Shown piece by piece: positions 1-8,496 of a stretch of DNA of 64,000 nucleotides; position 1 is the stretch's first letter, and each line of letters begins with the position of its first letter. A program made the translations under genes and the position numbers. The stretch is from assembly GCA_963816775.1 (NCBI GenBank), contig CAWFLX010000068.1:1-64000 (forward strand), given 5' to 3'. Source of the DNA: JAFAXD01 sp963816775 (GTDB lineage: Bacteria; Pseudomonadota; Alphaproteobacteria; Rhizobiales; Xanthobacteraceae). The notes beneath the pieces are model-generated. The model was not told where the DNA came from. It ran no database searches and saw only the letters and a program-made list of their open reading frames with translations.

Positions 1-1
1 G

Positions 2-85
2 TGCCCCTGGCCGGACTCGAACCAGCACGATGTTGCCACCACCTGATTTTGAGTCAGGCGCGTCTACCAATTCCGCCACAGGGGC
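2..85 (-). tRNA. tRNA-Leu (anticodon CAA)
   Basis: Read on the minus strand this folds as a long-variable-arm tRNA. The acceptor stem GCCCCTG pairs with CAGGGGC, the anticodon stem CCTGA/TCAGG encloses the loop CTCAAAA with anticodon CAA, the variable arm is expanded as in class II tRNAs, and the T loop is TTCGAGT. The discriminator is A at position 2. Position 1 would be the first C of CCA, so the 3' end touches the window edge and any encoded CCA cannot be seen. Confidence 0.95.
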
Positions 86-219
86 CGCGCGCGGACTATA
101 GCGGCCGACCTCGGGGGGTCAACGGGTCGGGCGGAGCGCCGGCGAGCTGGCTCCGCCGGCGCTATCGCCGCTGGTTGATGCGGCCGCCACACATTAGCTA
201 CCGGTGAACAGGATTTGAC

Positions 220-816
220 TTGCCGGCGGCCGGGGCGGCACGGCTTATAAAACCCCGACGGACCAAGGAGGCTCTCATCTCGGTTTCCGCAAGCCAGGCG
301 GTCCCCGCGACCCGTTCGCCGCTTTTCCTCGCCGCGTTCGCCATCGCGATCACGAGCGCGGCGACGATCCTGGGCGCCTACTTCTTTCAATACGTGATGG
401 GGCTGTCTCCGTGCCCGCTCTGCCTGCAGCAGCGCATTCCCTATTACATCGCGATCCCATTTGGCCTCGTTCTCGCGATCGCGGCGTTGCGGGGGGCGCG
501 CCCGAGCCTCATCCGCGGCGGGCTCGCCACCCTCGCGGTGGTGCTGATGGTCGGCGTGGCGCTCGGCGCCTATCACGCCGGCGTCGAATGGAAAATGTGG
601 GCCGGCCCGACCGATTGTACGGGCCCGATCAGCGATTTTGGCTCGACCGGCAGCCTGCTGCAGCAGATGCAGACGACCAGCGTGGTGCGCTGTGACGAGG
701 CCGCCTGGCGGTTCCTCGGCCTGTCGCTCGCCGGGTACAACGCGTTGATCTCGGCCACCCTCGCCGCGGTCGCGATTGGCGCGGTGGCCATCAACCTGCG
801 GCAGGAGAAGCTCTAG
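220..816 (+). CDS. dsbB: Disulfide bond formation protein B (DsbB family)
   Basis: Inner-membrane quinone-linked oxidase that reoxidises DsbA-type thiol oxidases in the periplasm. Both redox pairs are visible: CPLC (residues about 65-68) directly after the first membrane helix, and a second pair at about 133 and 158 in the second periplasmic loop. Four hydrophobic helices fit the family. The start is uncertain. The TTG at 220 has AGGA six bases upstream. However, a much stronger Shine-Dalgarno site, AAGGAGG (265-271), lies five bases before an in-frame ATC at 277, and that start would give the usual short N-terminus. No DsbA gene is adjacent. The family call is firm; only the start is in doubt. 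Confidence 0.93.
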   Translation: MPAAGAARLIKPRRTKEALISVSASQAVPATRSPLFLAAFAIAITSAATILGAYFFQYVMGLSPCPLCLQQRIPYYIAIPFGLVLAIAALRGARPSLIRGGLATLAVVLMVGVALGAYHAGVEWKMWAGPTDCTGPISDFGSTGSLLQQMQTTSVVRCDEAAWRFLGLSLAGYNALISATLAAVAIGAVAINLRQEKL

Positions 817-1067
817 TCCTGATTGCCGCTGCCATTTTTGGCCCCTTGATGGCTTCATTGCTACCTGAAATTGTAAATCAAGCATCGTATAGTGAAGATT
901 GTAGGCTGTTTCTGGTCGCCTGATATTTCGATTTATAATCAATGCTTTACGACAAAAGCGCCGGATTGTGACCAGCGTCACTCCCTCGGCGGTCGGAAGC
1001 CGATAGGGTTAAATCAACGTTAAGCACGTCGGTCGCAGGGGTATGTACGCGACTAGGGGAGATCCAA

Positions 1068-1193
1068 ATGTCTACCGACAAAAGGCTTGAGCGCTCTGGC
1101 GCGGATGCGCGCAAGGGGCTCATCGGTTGGCTCGCCGACACCATCTACGAAGCGAGCCTGCGCCGCACGCTGCGGTCCATCAAGGCGCACTAG
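1068..1193 (+). CDS. Small basic protein, 41 residues, unknown function
   Basis: Begins MSTDKRLERSG, contains GLIGWLADTIYEAS and ends RSIKAH. An AGGGGAG Shine-Dalgarno site sits six bases before the ATG, and the upstream 250 bases (817-1067) are AT-rich for this genome and hold no other gene, which fits a promoter region. The protein is amphipathic and Lys/Arg-rich, with no cysteine. I do not recognise a family; it may be a short regulator or a membrane-surface peptide. Support comes from the ribosome-binding site and normal codon use only. Confidence 0.5.
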   Translation: MSTDKRLERSGADARKGLIGWLADTIYEASLRRTLRSIKAH

Positions 1194-1408
1194 GGTTTTT
1201 TGGCTTCACGGCCGCTCACCCCGCGGCCGTTGAAGAGTGGAGTCCCCCCATCACTCCACGCATGTCGCCCTCGACCTCGCCCCAAGGTCGGGGGCGACTT
1301 ATTTTTGGGCTTCGGTTTCACCCGTCGCACAATTGCGCATCCCAGTCGCGCGCTAGCGCTCGCTGGCGCGCGTGATAATCTTTTTTCGCGACGATCAGGG
1401 AGGTCAGC

Positions 1409-2293
1409 ATGAAGGTGGTCCAGGGCGACGAAGTCCCGCTTCAGCGTGGCCTCGAATATCGCGGCGGAATGTTTCACTCGCGCCGTTTGCTCGAAGGTCA
1501 GGCCGGTGCGATCGATAATTTCCAGCTCTCGATCGGCGTGTCGCAGGGCGATTTCTATTCGCCGCGCCACCACCACAACTTCGAACAGATTCGCGTCGGC
1601 CTTGAAGGGACGCTCGATTACGATCGCGACGGCAAGATGTCGGCGGGCGTGGTCGGCTATTTTCCGGAAGGCATCTACTACGGACCGCAGTCGCAAAACC
1701 CGGACGAAGTTGCGACCGCCGCGGTGCTGCAGTTCGGCGGCGCCAGCGGCAGCGGATATCTGTCGAACGCCGAAGTGCGCGCCGGCATGGAGGAACTCAA
1801 GAAGCACGGCGAGTTCAAGAACGGCGTCTACCGGCGGCAGGTTCCGTTCCATGGCAAGAAGAACGTCGACGGCTACCAGGCCATCTGGGAGCACATGCAC
1901 CAGCGCCCGATGATCTATCCGGCGCCGCGCTACAACAAGCCGGTCTTCATGGACGCGCGCCATTACGAATGGGTCGCGGTCGCGAACGCGCCCGGCGTGT
2001 TCGAGAAGCTGCTCGGCGTGTTCACCGAGCGGCGGAGCGAGGCCGGCTTCCTCAAGCTCGACGCGGGTGCAAGCCACACGCTGCGCGGCCATGGAATCTA
2101 TCTGGTGTTGAGCGGCGCGGGCGAGATCGCGGCGCAGCCGATGCGCAAGCTCACCACCCTCTATTTGGGGCGTGAGGAAAGCGCGACCATCGCGGCGCGC
2201 GAGAGCACCGAGCTTATGCACTTCGGACTGCCGAATCTCGCCGGCGTGCGCATGCCCGAGCGTGACGCGCTCCCGGCCGAGGCCGCGGAGTAG
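1409..2293 (+). CDS. Cupin-domain protein, 294 residues
   Basis: The N-terminal half has a cupin-like barrel signature: a His-rich SPRHHHNFEQ segment at about residues 51-60, followed by a Gly-containing strand pattern and PEG near residue 85, as expected for metal ligands in cupin motif 1. The C-terminal half again reads as beta strands (LDAGASHTLRGHG), so a bicupin fold is possible. The start is well supported by AGGGAGG upstream of the ATG. Substrate unknown. It lies 85 bases upstream of an alpha/beta hydrolase in the same direction, so the two may be co-transcribed. The region 1194-1408 in front holds no gene I can support. Confidence 0.75.
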   Translation: MKVVQGDEVPLQRGLEYRGGMFHSRRLLEGQAGAIDNFQLSIGVSQGDFYSPRHHHNFEQIRVGLEGTLDYDRDGKMSAGVVGYFPEGIYYGPQSQNPDEVATAAVLQFGGASGSGYLSNAEVRAGMEELKKHGEFKNGVYRRQVPFHGKKNVDGYQAIWEHMHQRPMIYPAPRYNKPVFMDARHYEWVAVANAPGVFEKLLGVFTERRSEAGFLKLDAGASHTLRGHGIYLVLSGAGEIAAQPMRKLTTLYLGREESATIAARESTELMHFGLPNLAGVRMPERDALPAEAAE

Positions 2294-2378
2294 AGGCGGG
2301 GTGTCCCTCTCCCCGCTTGCGGGGAGAAGGAGAAGCGCCGGGCCAAATCGCCGACCAAGGAGGGGAGGGGCCCTTTCC

Positions 2379-3086
2379 ATGGCTACGTTCGTACTGGTTC
2401 ACGGTGCCTGGCACGGCGGCTGGTGCTACGCGCGTGTCGCGCGTTTGCTGCGGGCGGCCGGTCATGAGGTCTACACGCCGACCCATACCGGGGTCGGCGA
2501 GCGCTCTCATCTCGCGGACTATCGCGTGACGCTGTCGACCCACATCCACGACGTCGCCAACGTGCTCGAATACGAGAACCTGTCCGACGTGATCATGTGC
2601 GGTCATTCGTACGGCGGCATGGTGATCACCGGGGTTGCTGCCGCCATCGGCGAACGGATCCGGACGCTGGTTTATCTCGATGCGTTCCTGCCGGAGGACG
2701 GCCAGTCGTTGTTCGATTTGATCGAGCCCGAGATGGTCAGCCAGTTCCTCGGCTTGGTGAAGACCACCCGCGGCCTGTTGCCGCCGATTCCCGCGGCTGC
2801 GTTCAACGTCAACGCCAAGGACGCCGCATGGGTCGACAAGACCTGCAATCCGCAATCGCTGCTGACGTTCACCGAGGGGGTGCGTTTCAGCGGCAAGGAA
2901 TCGGCGGTTCGCAATCGCACCTATATCCTGGCGACCGGCTACGACATGCACGTGTTCGATCGCTTCTACGAACGCGTGAAGAACGACTCGAAATGGAAGG
3001 CGCACGCGGTGCCGTGCGGCCACGACGTGATGCTCGATCGTCCCGAAGAACTCGCCAAAGTTCTGCTCGAGGAGGTCGGACGCTAA
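2379..3086 (+). CDS. Alpha/beta hydrolase, 235 residues
   Basis: Small esterase-type alpha/beta hydrolase resembling the plant methylesterase/hydroxynitrile lyase branch. It opens with LVHGAWHGGWCY (the HG oxyanion region), has the nucleophile elbow GHSYGG near residue 75, and ends with a CGHDVMLDRPEELA segment carrying the catalytic His. The ATG at 2379 is preceded by a purine-rich AAGGAGGGGAGG run, so the longer open frame upstream is not used. It follows the cupin gene in the same orientation. The substrate cannot be told from sequence. Confidence 0.88.
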   Translation: MATFVLVHGAWHGGWCYARVARLLRAAGHEVYTPTHTGVGERSHLADYRVTLSTHIHDVANVLEYENLSDVIMCGHSYGGMVITGVAAAIGERIRTLVYLDAFLPEDGQSLFDLIEPEMVSQFLGLVKTTRGLLPPIPAAAFNVNAKDAAWVDKTCNPQSLLTFTEGVRFSGKESAVRNRTYILATGYDMHVFDRFYERVKNDSKWKAHAVPCGHDVMLDRPEELAKVLLEEVGR

Positions 3087-3123
3087 CCGGCTTGGCCAAC
3101 ACCTCGTTGGCTCCTGAGAGTCT

Positions 3124-3927
3124 CTAGCGTAACGGCGCGCGGCCCCAGGCGACGAACCCGCTGTTGCGGAAGCCTGCGGCGGCCTTGCCGTAGCGAAGCG
3201 GGGCGCCGTCGGCGCCGATCACGCAACCGCCGGCGGCGACCAGCACGGCGTGGCCGGCGGCGGTGTCCCATTCCATGGTCGGAGCGAGGCGGGGGTAGAC
3301 GTCCGCGTCGCCCTGCGCAATGACGCAGAACTTCAGTGCTGAGCCTGCGCGGTTAAGCGACGTCACCCGCAGGCGATCCAGCATGGCCTGCGTTTGCGGG
3401 TCGAGGTGCGAGCGGCTGGCAACGACACGCAGCCCGCTCTCCGGGTAGGGGGAGGTCGTGATCACACCGAGCCGGGTCAGCGCCGGCAGCACCGCGCCGG
3501 GCGCCACCGCGGCGCGAAATGCGGCCGCGCCTGCGATGTACATCGCTTGGCGCGCCGGCGCATAGACGCATCCGATGATCGGTTGGCCTGCCTCGACGAG
3601 CGCGATGTTGACGGTGAATTCGCCGTTGCGGTTGATGAATTCGCGCGTACCGTCGAGCGGGTCGACCAGCAAGAACCGTTCCGGCATTGCGGTTTGCTGC
3701 TTGGGATCGAACGATTCCTCGGCCAGCAACGGCACATCAGGCAGCACCTGGTGCAATCGCTCGCGGATCAAGCGCTCGGCACCGATATCGGCCTCGCTCA
3801 CCGGCGAACCGTCAGCCTTGGTTTGAATCTGGGGCGCTGCCGCATAGATCGACATGATGAACTCGCCGGCCTGCGACGCAATGTCCCCGAACTGCGCGGC
3901 GAGCTGATTTCTGGCGTGTGCGTCCAT
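3124..3927 (-). CDS. cysQ: 3'(2'),5'-bisphosphate nucleotidase, CysQ type
   Basis: Inositol-monophosphatase superfamily enzyme that removes a phosphate from PAP/PAPS-type nucleotides, supporting sulfur assimilation. The metal-binding motifs are present in order: an EES segment near residue 71, DPLDGTREF near residue 90, and EWDTAAGH near residue 220. Its 267 residues are typical. The start is set at the ATG giving MDAHARNQ; the open frame runs upstream but without family-like sequence. It is convergent with the hydrolase on its left and divergent from the lptF-type gene on its right. A role on inositol phosphates cannot be excluded, but the motif spacing favours CysQ. Confidence 0.9.
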   Translation of the reverse strand: MDAHARNQLAAQFGDIASQAGEFIMSIYAAAPQIQTKADGSPVSEADIGAERLIRERLHQVLPDVPLLAEESFDPKQQTAMPERFLLVDPLDGTREFINRNGEFTVNIALVEAGQPIIGCVYAPARQAMYIAGAAAFRAAVAPGAVLPALTRLGVITTSPYPESGLRVVASRSHLDPQTQAMLDRLRVTSLNRAGSALKFCVIAQGDADVYPRLAPTMEWDTAAGHAVLVAAGGCVIGADGAPLRYGKAAAGFRNSGFVAWGRAPLR

Positions 3928-4104
3928 TGTCAATGCATTTGGCCATAGTCTGCCGCGGCTGGCCCGTGAACCTCGCAAAATAGCGCGTTCGCGCCAAGTC
4001 CGGTGCGCCCGAGCGCTTGTCCTACCGCCCGGCTTGCCCAACCCTGGCCACATCCCATGGTATAAAAGGCCGTGGCAGGGCCTGGGTGGGCCCTGGGGGA
4101 CCTG

Positions 4105-5265
4105 ATGGGATCGATCGGCCGCTACATCCTACGCACGACGATCGGGGCGTTTTTCCTGGTGCTCGCGAGCCTGACCGCGATCATCTGGGTCAGCTATGCC
4201 TTGCGCGACATCGATCTGATGACGAGCCAGGGCCAGACCATTCTGACGTTCATCGAGATCACCAGCCTGGTCGTCCCTCAGCTTGTGCTCGTCATCGCGC
4301 CGGTCGCGTTCGTGATCGCGGTCTCTCAGATCCTGACCAAGCTCGCGAGCGACTCCGAGATCATCGTGATGAATGCCGCCGGCATGTCGCCGTGGCTGTT
4401 GTTTCGCGCGTTCTTCGGGGCGGCCGTTCTGGTCTCGGTGCTGGTGCTGTTCGTGAGTGCCTATCTCTCACCGGAATGCCTGCGCATCCTGCGCCGCTGG
4501 GCGACCGAGGTGCGGGCCGACGTCGTCGCCAACATCGTGCAGCCCGGCCGCTTTCTCACGCTCGAGCAGGGGCTCCTGTTTCACATCCGCGAGCGCCAGC
4601 CCAACGGGGTTCTGGTCGGCATATTTGTCGACGACCATCGCAATCCAAAGGAACAGGTCACGCTGCTGTCCGAACAAGGCCAGATCGTCGAGATCGACGG
4701 CGGCTCGTTCCTGATCCTGCAACATGGGAGCGTGCAGCGCCGGCGCGCCGCCGAGCGCGATCCGACGATCGTGAACTTCGACAGCTATGCGTTCGACCTG
4801 TCGAGCTTCTCTCACAATACGCGCACGCTCGCTTACCCGGCGCGCGAGCGCTATACTTGGGAGCTGATCTCGCCTCCGCCCGACGATCCGGTTTTTCTCA
4901 AGGAACCGGGTGAGTTCCGGGCCGAGCTGCACGATCGTATCGTGACGCCGCTTTATCCACTGGCGTTCGTCATCATCGCCTACGTTTATCTTGGGGCTCC
5001 ACGCACGACACGGCAAAACCGCGCCATGGCGATCGTGTCGGCAATCCTCTGGGTTGCAGCCTTGCGGCTCGCCGGATTCGTCAGCATCGTGGCGGGCTCC
5101 CACACGGCGATCATGCTGTCGATTCAGTATGTCGCGCTCGCGCTCGTTTTCATCCTGGGATACATCGCGATCGATCGCGGGATGCTGATCGAGCCTCCAG
5201 CCTGGTTCACGAATTTCGTGGCCATGGTGACCGAACGCATCCAGCGGCGCTTCGCGACTTCGTGA
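4105..5265 (+). CDS. lptF: LptF/LptG-family lipopolysaccharide export permease (LptF-like)
   Basis: Inner-membrane permease subunit that would work with LptB and a partner permease to extract LPS. It opens GRYILRTT as LptF proteins do. It has three N-terminal membrane helices, a large periplasmic beta-jellyroll region (about residues 130-270, rich in EQG/ILQHG-type strands), and three C-terminal helices. The ATG at 4105 has GGGGGA upstream; an in-frame GTG at 4072 is an alternative. The usual LptG partner is not next to it: the next genes are rpmJ and a TPR protein. So it may be a displaced lptF or a paralogue. Confidence 0.87.
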   Translation: MGSIGRYILRTTIGAFFLVLASLTAIIWVSYALRDIDLMTSQGQTILTFIEITSLVVPQLVLVIAPVAFVIAVSQILTKLASDSEIIVMNAAGMSPWLLFRAFFGAAVLVSVLVLFVSAYLSPECLRILRRWATEVRADVVANIVQPGRFLTLEQGLLFHIRERQPNGVLVGIFVDDHRNPKEQVTLLSEQGQIVEIDGGSFLILQHGSVQRRRAAERDPTIVNFDSYAFDLSSFSHNTRTLAYPARERYTWELISPPPDDPVFLKEPGEFRAELHDRIVTPLYPLAFVIIAYVYLGAPRTTRQNRAMAIVSAILWVAALRLAGFVSIVAGSHTAIMLSIQYVALALVFILGYIAIDRGMLIEPPAWFTNFVAMVTERIQRRFATS

Positions 5266-5303
5266 TCGTCAAAGTTGCCGGGTCGGGCGGACATGATCCG
5301 CGA

Positions 5304-5333
5304 TTGACGCCGCAGCGCCCGGTCCCTATGGTC
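5304..5333 (+). promoter_or_regulatory. Candidate sigma-70-type promoter for rpmJ
   Basis: TTGACG (5304-5309) and TATGGT (5328-5333) are separated by 18 bases and lie 54 bases before the rpmJ start, in the only gap between lptF and rpmJ. Assigned by eye from consensus similarity. Confidence 0.4.
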
Positions 5334-5386
5334 CGCGCCAAATTCGACCGATACGGCCCGCGCGCGGGCACCAAAAGGGTTATGCC

Positions 5387-5512
5387 ATGAAAGTCCGCAA
5401 TTCGTTGAAATCGCTGCGCGGCCGCCATCGGGACAACCGCATTGTCCGGCGCAAGGGCCGCGTCTACGTCATCAACAAGACCCAGCGCCGCTTCAAGGCT
5501 CGGCAAGGCTGA
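5387..5512 (+). CDS. rpmJ: 50S ribosomal protein L36 (cysteine-free form)
   Basis: Forty-one residues, MKVRNSLKSLRGRHRD to RRFKARQG, matching the longer L36 paralogue common in alphaproteobacteria. The Cys/His zinc ligands of classical L36 are absent, as is normal for this zinc-independent type. Very basic. It stands alone between lptF and the TPR gene rather than in a ribosomal-protein operon, which is usual for this paralogue. Confidence 0.95.
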   Translation: MKVRNSLKSLRGRHRDNRIVRRKGRVYVINKTQRRFKARQG

Positions 5513-5616
5513 GGCCTAGTGTGGTGCGGGCGGCGTTTGCCCGCATGCGCATCCCTACACACAGGTTTGACGCCGCGGAGCTTGCCCGCGCCTGCGGTCG
5601 TTCTAAACTGCGAGCC

Positions 5617-6243
5617 ATGATTCCGAGACTACCGACCCTGCTTGCGGCCGTGGCCCTCCTGGGACTGGGCTCGGCCGATACCGCGCTGGCGCAACGGGCC
5701 CCGGGCCAGCCGCTGGTCGCGCCGCCCTCCGACGTCCCGAAGGTGCAGCCGCGCGGCGATCGCACGCGCAACCTCGAGTTCCTGCTCGGGGCCCTCAAGG
5801 TGGCTCCCGACGATACCAGCGCCAAGGCGATCGAAGATCGCGTCTGGGCGCTGTGGATGATCTCGGGCAGCGACACGGTCGACGTCTTGATGTCGCGGGT
5901 CAAAGTCGCGAGCGACGCCGAAGACTATGCGCTCGCCATCCGGCTTCTCAATGCCGTCATCGAGATCGATCCCGCGTTCGTGGAAGCCTGGAACCGGCGG
6001 GCGACGATATTCTTCCTGCGGAAAGACTACAGCAATTCGCTGTCGGACATTATGCACGTGCTCGCCCAGGAACCCCGGCATTTCGGTGCACTCGCCGGGC
6101 TTGGCACGATTCTCGAAGAAGTCGGCGACGACAGGCACGCACTTGAGGCCTATCGCAAGGCGCTTGCGGTGCATCCGCATCTCAAGGGTGTCGCCGAGCA
6201 CGTCAGATCCCTGACCGACAAGGTCGAGGGTCGGGATATCTAG
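5617..6243 (+). CDS. Exported TPR-repeat protein, 208 residues
   Basis: A signal peptide (MIPRLPTLLAAVALLGLG, then a likely AQR cleavage region near residue 26) is followed by a linker and two to three tetratricopeptide repeats between about residues 85 and 190 (YALAIRLLNAVIEIDPAFVEAW; YSNSLSDIMHVLAQEP; HALEAYRKALAVHP). Such proteins act as periplasmic scaffolds; no enzymatic motif is seen. The start is chosen because the signal peptide begins there; the reading frame is open for 32 codons upstream without homology-like sequence. Confidence 0.85.
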   Translation: MIPRLPTLLAAVALLGLGSADTALAQRAPGQPLVAPPSDVPKVQPRGDRTRNLEFLLGALKVAPDDTSAKAIEDRVWALWMISGSDTVDVLMSRVKVASDAEDYALAIRLLNAVIEIDPAFVEAWNRRATIFFLRKDYSNSLSDIMHVLAQEPRHFGALAGLGTILEEVGDDRHALEAYRKALAVHPHLKGVAEHVRSLTDKVEGRDI

Positions 6244-6316
6244 AGACGAATTTCAATTGGCGTTCGCCGTCATGCCCGCCCGGCCATGAGGCACACGTTG
6301 CCGGCGGTGCCGGAGT

Positions 6317-7754
6317 TTATTGCGCGGCGGCCGCCTGTGGACCCACGAAGGCGATGCGAACCATGTTGGTCGCACCGGGCGTTCCGAATGGGACACCGGC
6401 CACGATGATGATGCGCTGGCCCGCTTTCGCGAAGCCCTCCTGGAACGCAATCTGACAGGCGCGCTGCACCATATCGTCCTGGTCTTTCGCGTCCTCGCAC
6501 ACGACGCAATGCACGCCCCACACGACCGCGAGACGCCGCGCGGTCGACAGGTTCGGTGAAAGCGCGACGGTCAGCGGCTTTGGCCGCTCGCGTGCCACCC
6601 GCAACGCGGTCGATCCGGACGAGGTCCAGCACACGATCGCGGCGAGATCGACGGTCTCCGCGATCTGGCGCGCTGCCGCCGCGATGGCGTCGGCACCGGT
6701 CGCCTCCGGCTCGTTGCGCTGGGCATGAATGATGGTGCGGTAGGTCGGATCGCTTTCGACCTCTTCGGCGATGCGGTTCATGGTGCTGACCGCCTCGATC
6801 GGATATTTCCCGGCGGCCGATTCAGCCGACAGCATCACCGCGTCCGCCCCCTCGAAAATCGCCGTGGCGACGTCGGAGACTTCCGCCCGAGTCGGCACCG
6901 GGCTCGCGATCATCGATTCCAGCATCTGCGTTGCGACCACCACCGGCTTGCCGGCGCGACGCGCGGCGCGCGTCATCTGCTTTTGGACGCCCGGCACCTG
7001 TTCGAGCGGGAGCTCGACGCCGAGATCGCCGCGCGCAACCATCAGGGCATCCGCGATCTCGAGGATTTCGGCGAGCCGCGTCACTGCCTGCGGCTTCTCG
7101 ATCTTGGCCATCACGGCGGCGCGTCCGCGTGCGATTTTCTTCGCCTCGGCGACGTCCTCGGATCGCTGGATGAAGGAGAGCCCGATCCAATCGACGCCGG
7201 TTTCCAGCACCGCGTCGAGATCGGAGCGGTCTTTCGCGGTCAGCGCCGGCATCGCGATCATCGTATCGGGCAGATTGACGCCCTTGCGGGCGGATAATTT
7301 GCCGCCGACCTCAACACGGGTAATCGCGCGCTGGGGCGAAGTTTCAATCGCGACCAGACGGATCTTGCCGTCGTCGAGCAGTAACTTATGGCCAGGTTGG
7401 AGGGCGCTGAGAATTTCGGGATGCGGAAGATGAACGCGCTCGACCGTGCCTTCCTTGGGATCTGAGTTCGAGCACGAACGTCGCGCCTTCGCTGAGCATC
7501 ACCGCGTCGCCCGCGAATACCCCGATCCGCAACTTGGGTCCTTGCAGATCGGCGAGGATGCCGATCGGTCGGCTGCGCTTGCGCTCCACGTCGCGGATCG
7601 CGGCCACCAGGTTGCGCATCCGATCCTGCGGCGTGTGGCTCATGTTGATGCGAAAAACGTCGGCGCCGGCTTCGAACAGCCGCTCAATCATTGCGGGTTC
7701 CGAAGACGCTGGCCCGAGCGTTGCGACGATCTTGGTGCGGCGTTGCCGCCTCAT
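6317..7754 (-). pseudogene. pyk: Pyruvate kinase, interrupted by a one-base frameshift
   Basis: Last step of glycolysis, PEP + ADP to pyruvate + ATP. The N-terminal part (RTKIVATLGPAS, FRINMSH, LADLQGPKLRIG) is encoded from 7754 down to about 7465. The rest (MAKIEKPQA, VARGDLGVELP, TQMLESMI and the C-terminal allosteric domain) is in another frame from about 7463 to 6317. Removing one base at 7463 restores an uninterrupted 478-residue enzyme across the join. All catalytic motifs are otherwise present. The start overlaps the DUF1036 stop as ATGA, showing translational coupling. A sequencing error is quite possible because pyk is usually important; a second pyk elsewhere would allow real loss. 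Confidence 0.9.
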
Positions 7755-8284
7755 CGCGACGAGCCCCCCGGCACCTGTGACGGTGGCGGTGGCTGTTGGT
7801 TTCCAGGGGGGATCGGCAGCAGCGGCTGATTGGGGACGAGCGGGCGTGCCTGTTCGTTGGCGTCGGTCAACTGGACTGTCCATGACTGCTGCTCGCCGGT
7901 ATCGACCTCGAAAAATCCGGTCCGGTCGAATCCACGCGCCAAGCAATCCTCAGTGCCACGCACGGTAAATTCCTTGTCGCGCGTGCACATGAAGGCCTGT
8001 CCGGACCATTCGCCGCCGCGGTCATAGTCAACGGCATAGATGTAATAGAATCGGGCGACGAGTGTTCCACGCAGCAGGGTTTCGCAAGATCGTGAAGCAA
8101 GGTTCCACCACCCTTCGGTGGTCCAGCCGTCCTTGTCCTTGTACCCGATCGCAATACCGACCCGGCTCGCCGTGTTGTTGCACAAGCGGAAATCCGCGGC
8201 GGCCGGCTGGGCGGATGCGACCAGCGCGGCGGCCGCGATGATCACGGGCGCGGCAGCCGTCATCACGGCACGTATCAACCGCAT
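7751..8284 (-). CDS. DUF1036 exported protein, 177 residues
   Basis: A signal peptide (MRLIRAVMTAAAPVIIAAAALVA) is followed by the DUF1036 domain (DFRLCNNT, WTTEGWWNL, YIYAVDYDRGG) and a Pro-rich tail. Function unknown; probably periplasmic. The domain carries several conserved cysteines that could form disulfides. The start at 8284 has GAGG four bases upstream; an ATG seven codons earlier (8305) is possible. It is directly upstream of and overlapping pyk, a pairing I recall from other Hyphomicrobiales. Composite repeat copy A lies just in front of the start. Confidence 0.85.
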   Translation of the reverse strand: MRLIRAVMTAAAPVIIAAAALVASAQPAAADFRLCNNTASRVGIAIGYKDKDGWTTEGWWNLASRSCETLLRGTLVARFYYIYAVDYDRGGEWSGQAFMCTRDKEFTVRGTEDCLARGFDRTGFFEVDTGEQQSWTVQLTDANEQARPLVPNQPLLPIPPGNQQPPPPSQVPGGSSR

Positions 8285-8310
8285 GGCCCTCGAACTTGCT
8301 CTCATTCCGA

Positions 8311-8476
8311 CGCGCGTCCCGATTCCGAAGTTCGCAATACTTTGCGGCGCCCCTTGATGCGAACTTCGGAATCAAAAGGACACGCGCAAATATATGATTC
8401 TAGTGCCGCTTTTCGATTTGAAGTCCTAGATGAGCTTGCCGCGACCGTTGTAGGAACTTCAAATCGGCGGCACTAG
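8311..8476. repeat. Composite double-hairpin repeat, copy A
   Basis: Hairpin 1 (8311-8386) has 16-base inner arms GATTCCGAAGTTCGCA (8321-8336) and the exact complement at 8358-8373, plus outer arms ending GTCC/GGAC. A 13-base linker CAAATATATGATT (8387-8399) leads to hairpin 2 (8400-8476), whose feet are CTAGTGCCGC and GCGGCACTAG and whose inner arms are CGATTTGAAGTCCTA / TAGGAACTTCAAATCG. An unpaired TTTT/AAAA stretch lies on the inner side of each hairpin. It sits between the glycerate kinase stop and the DUF1036 start. Confidence 0.9.
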
Positions 8477-8496
8477 CAGGGATTTCGATTGATGAT

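Noticed and set aside
1237..1259. Hairpin GTGGAGT / ACTCCAC as a terminator for the 41-residue gene
   Set aside because: Seven-base stem with a long loop and no T run; too weak to call.
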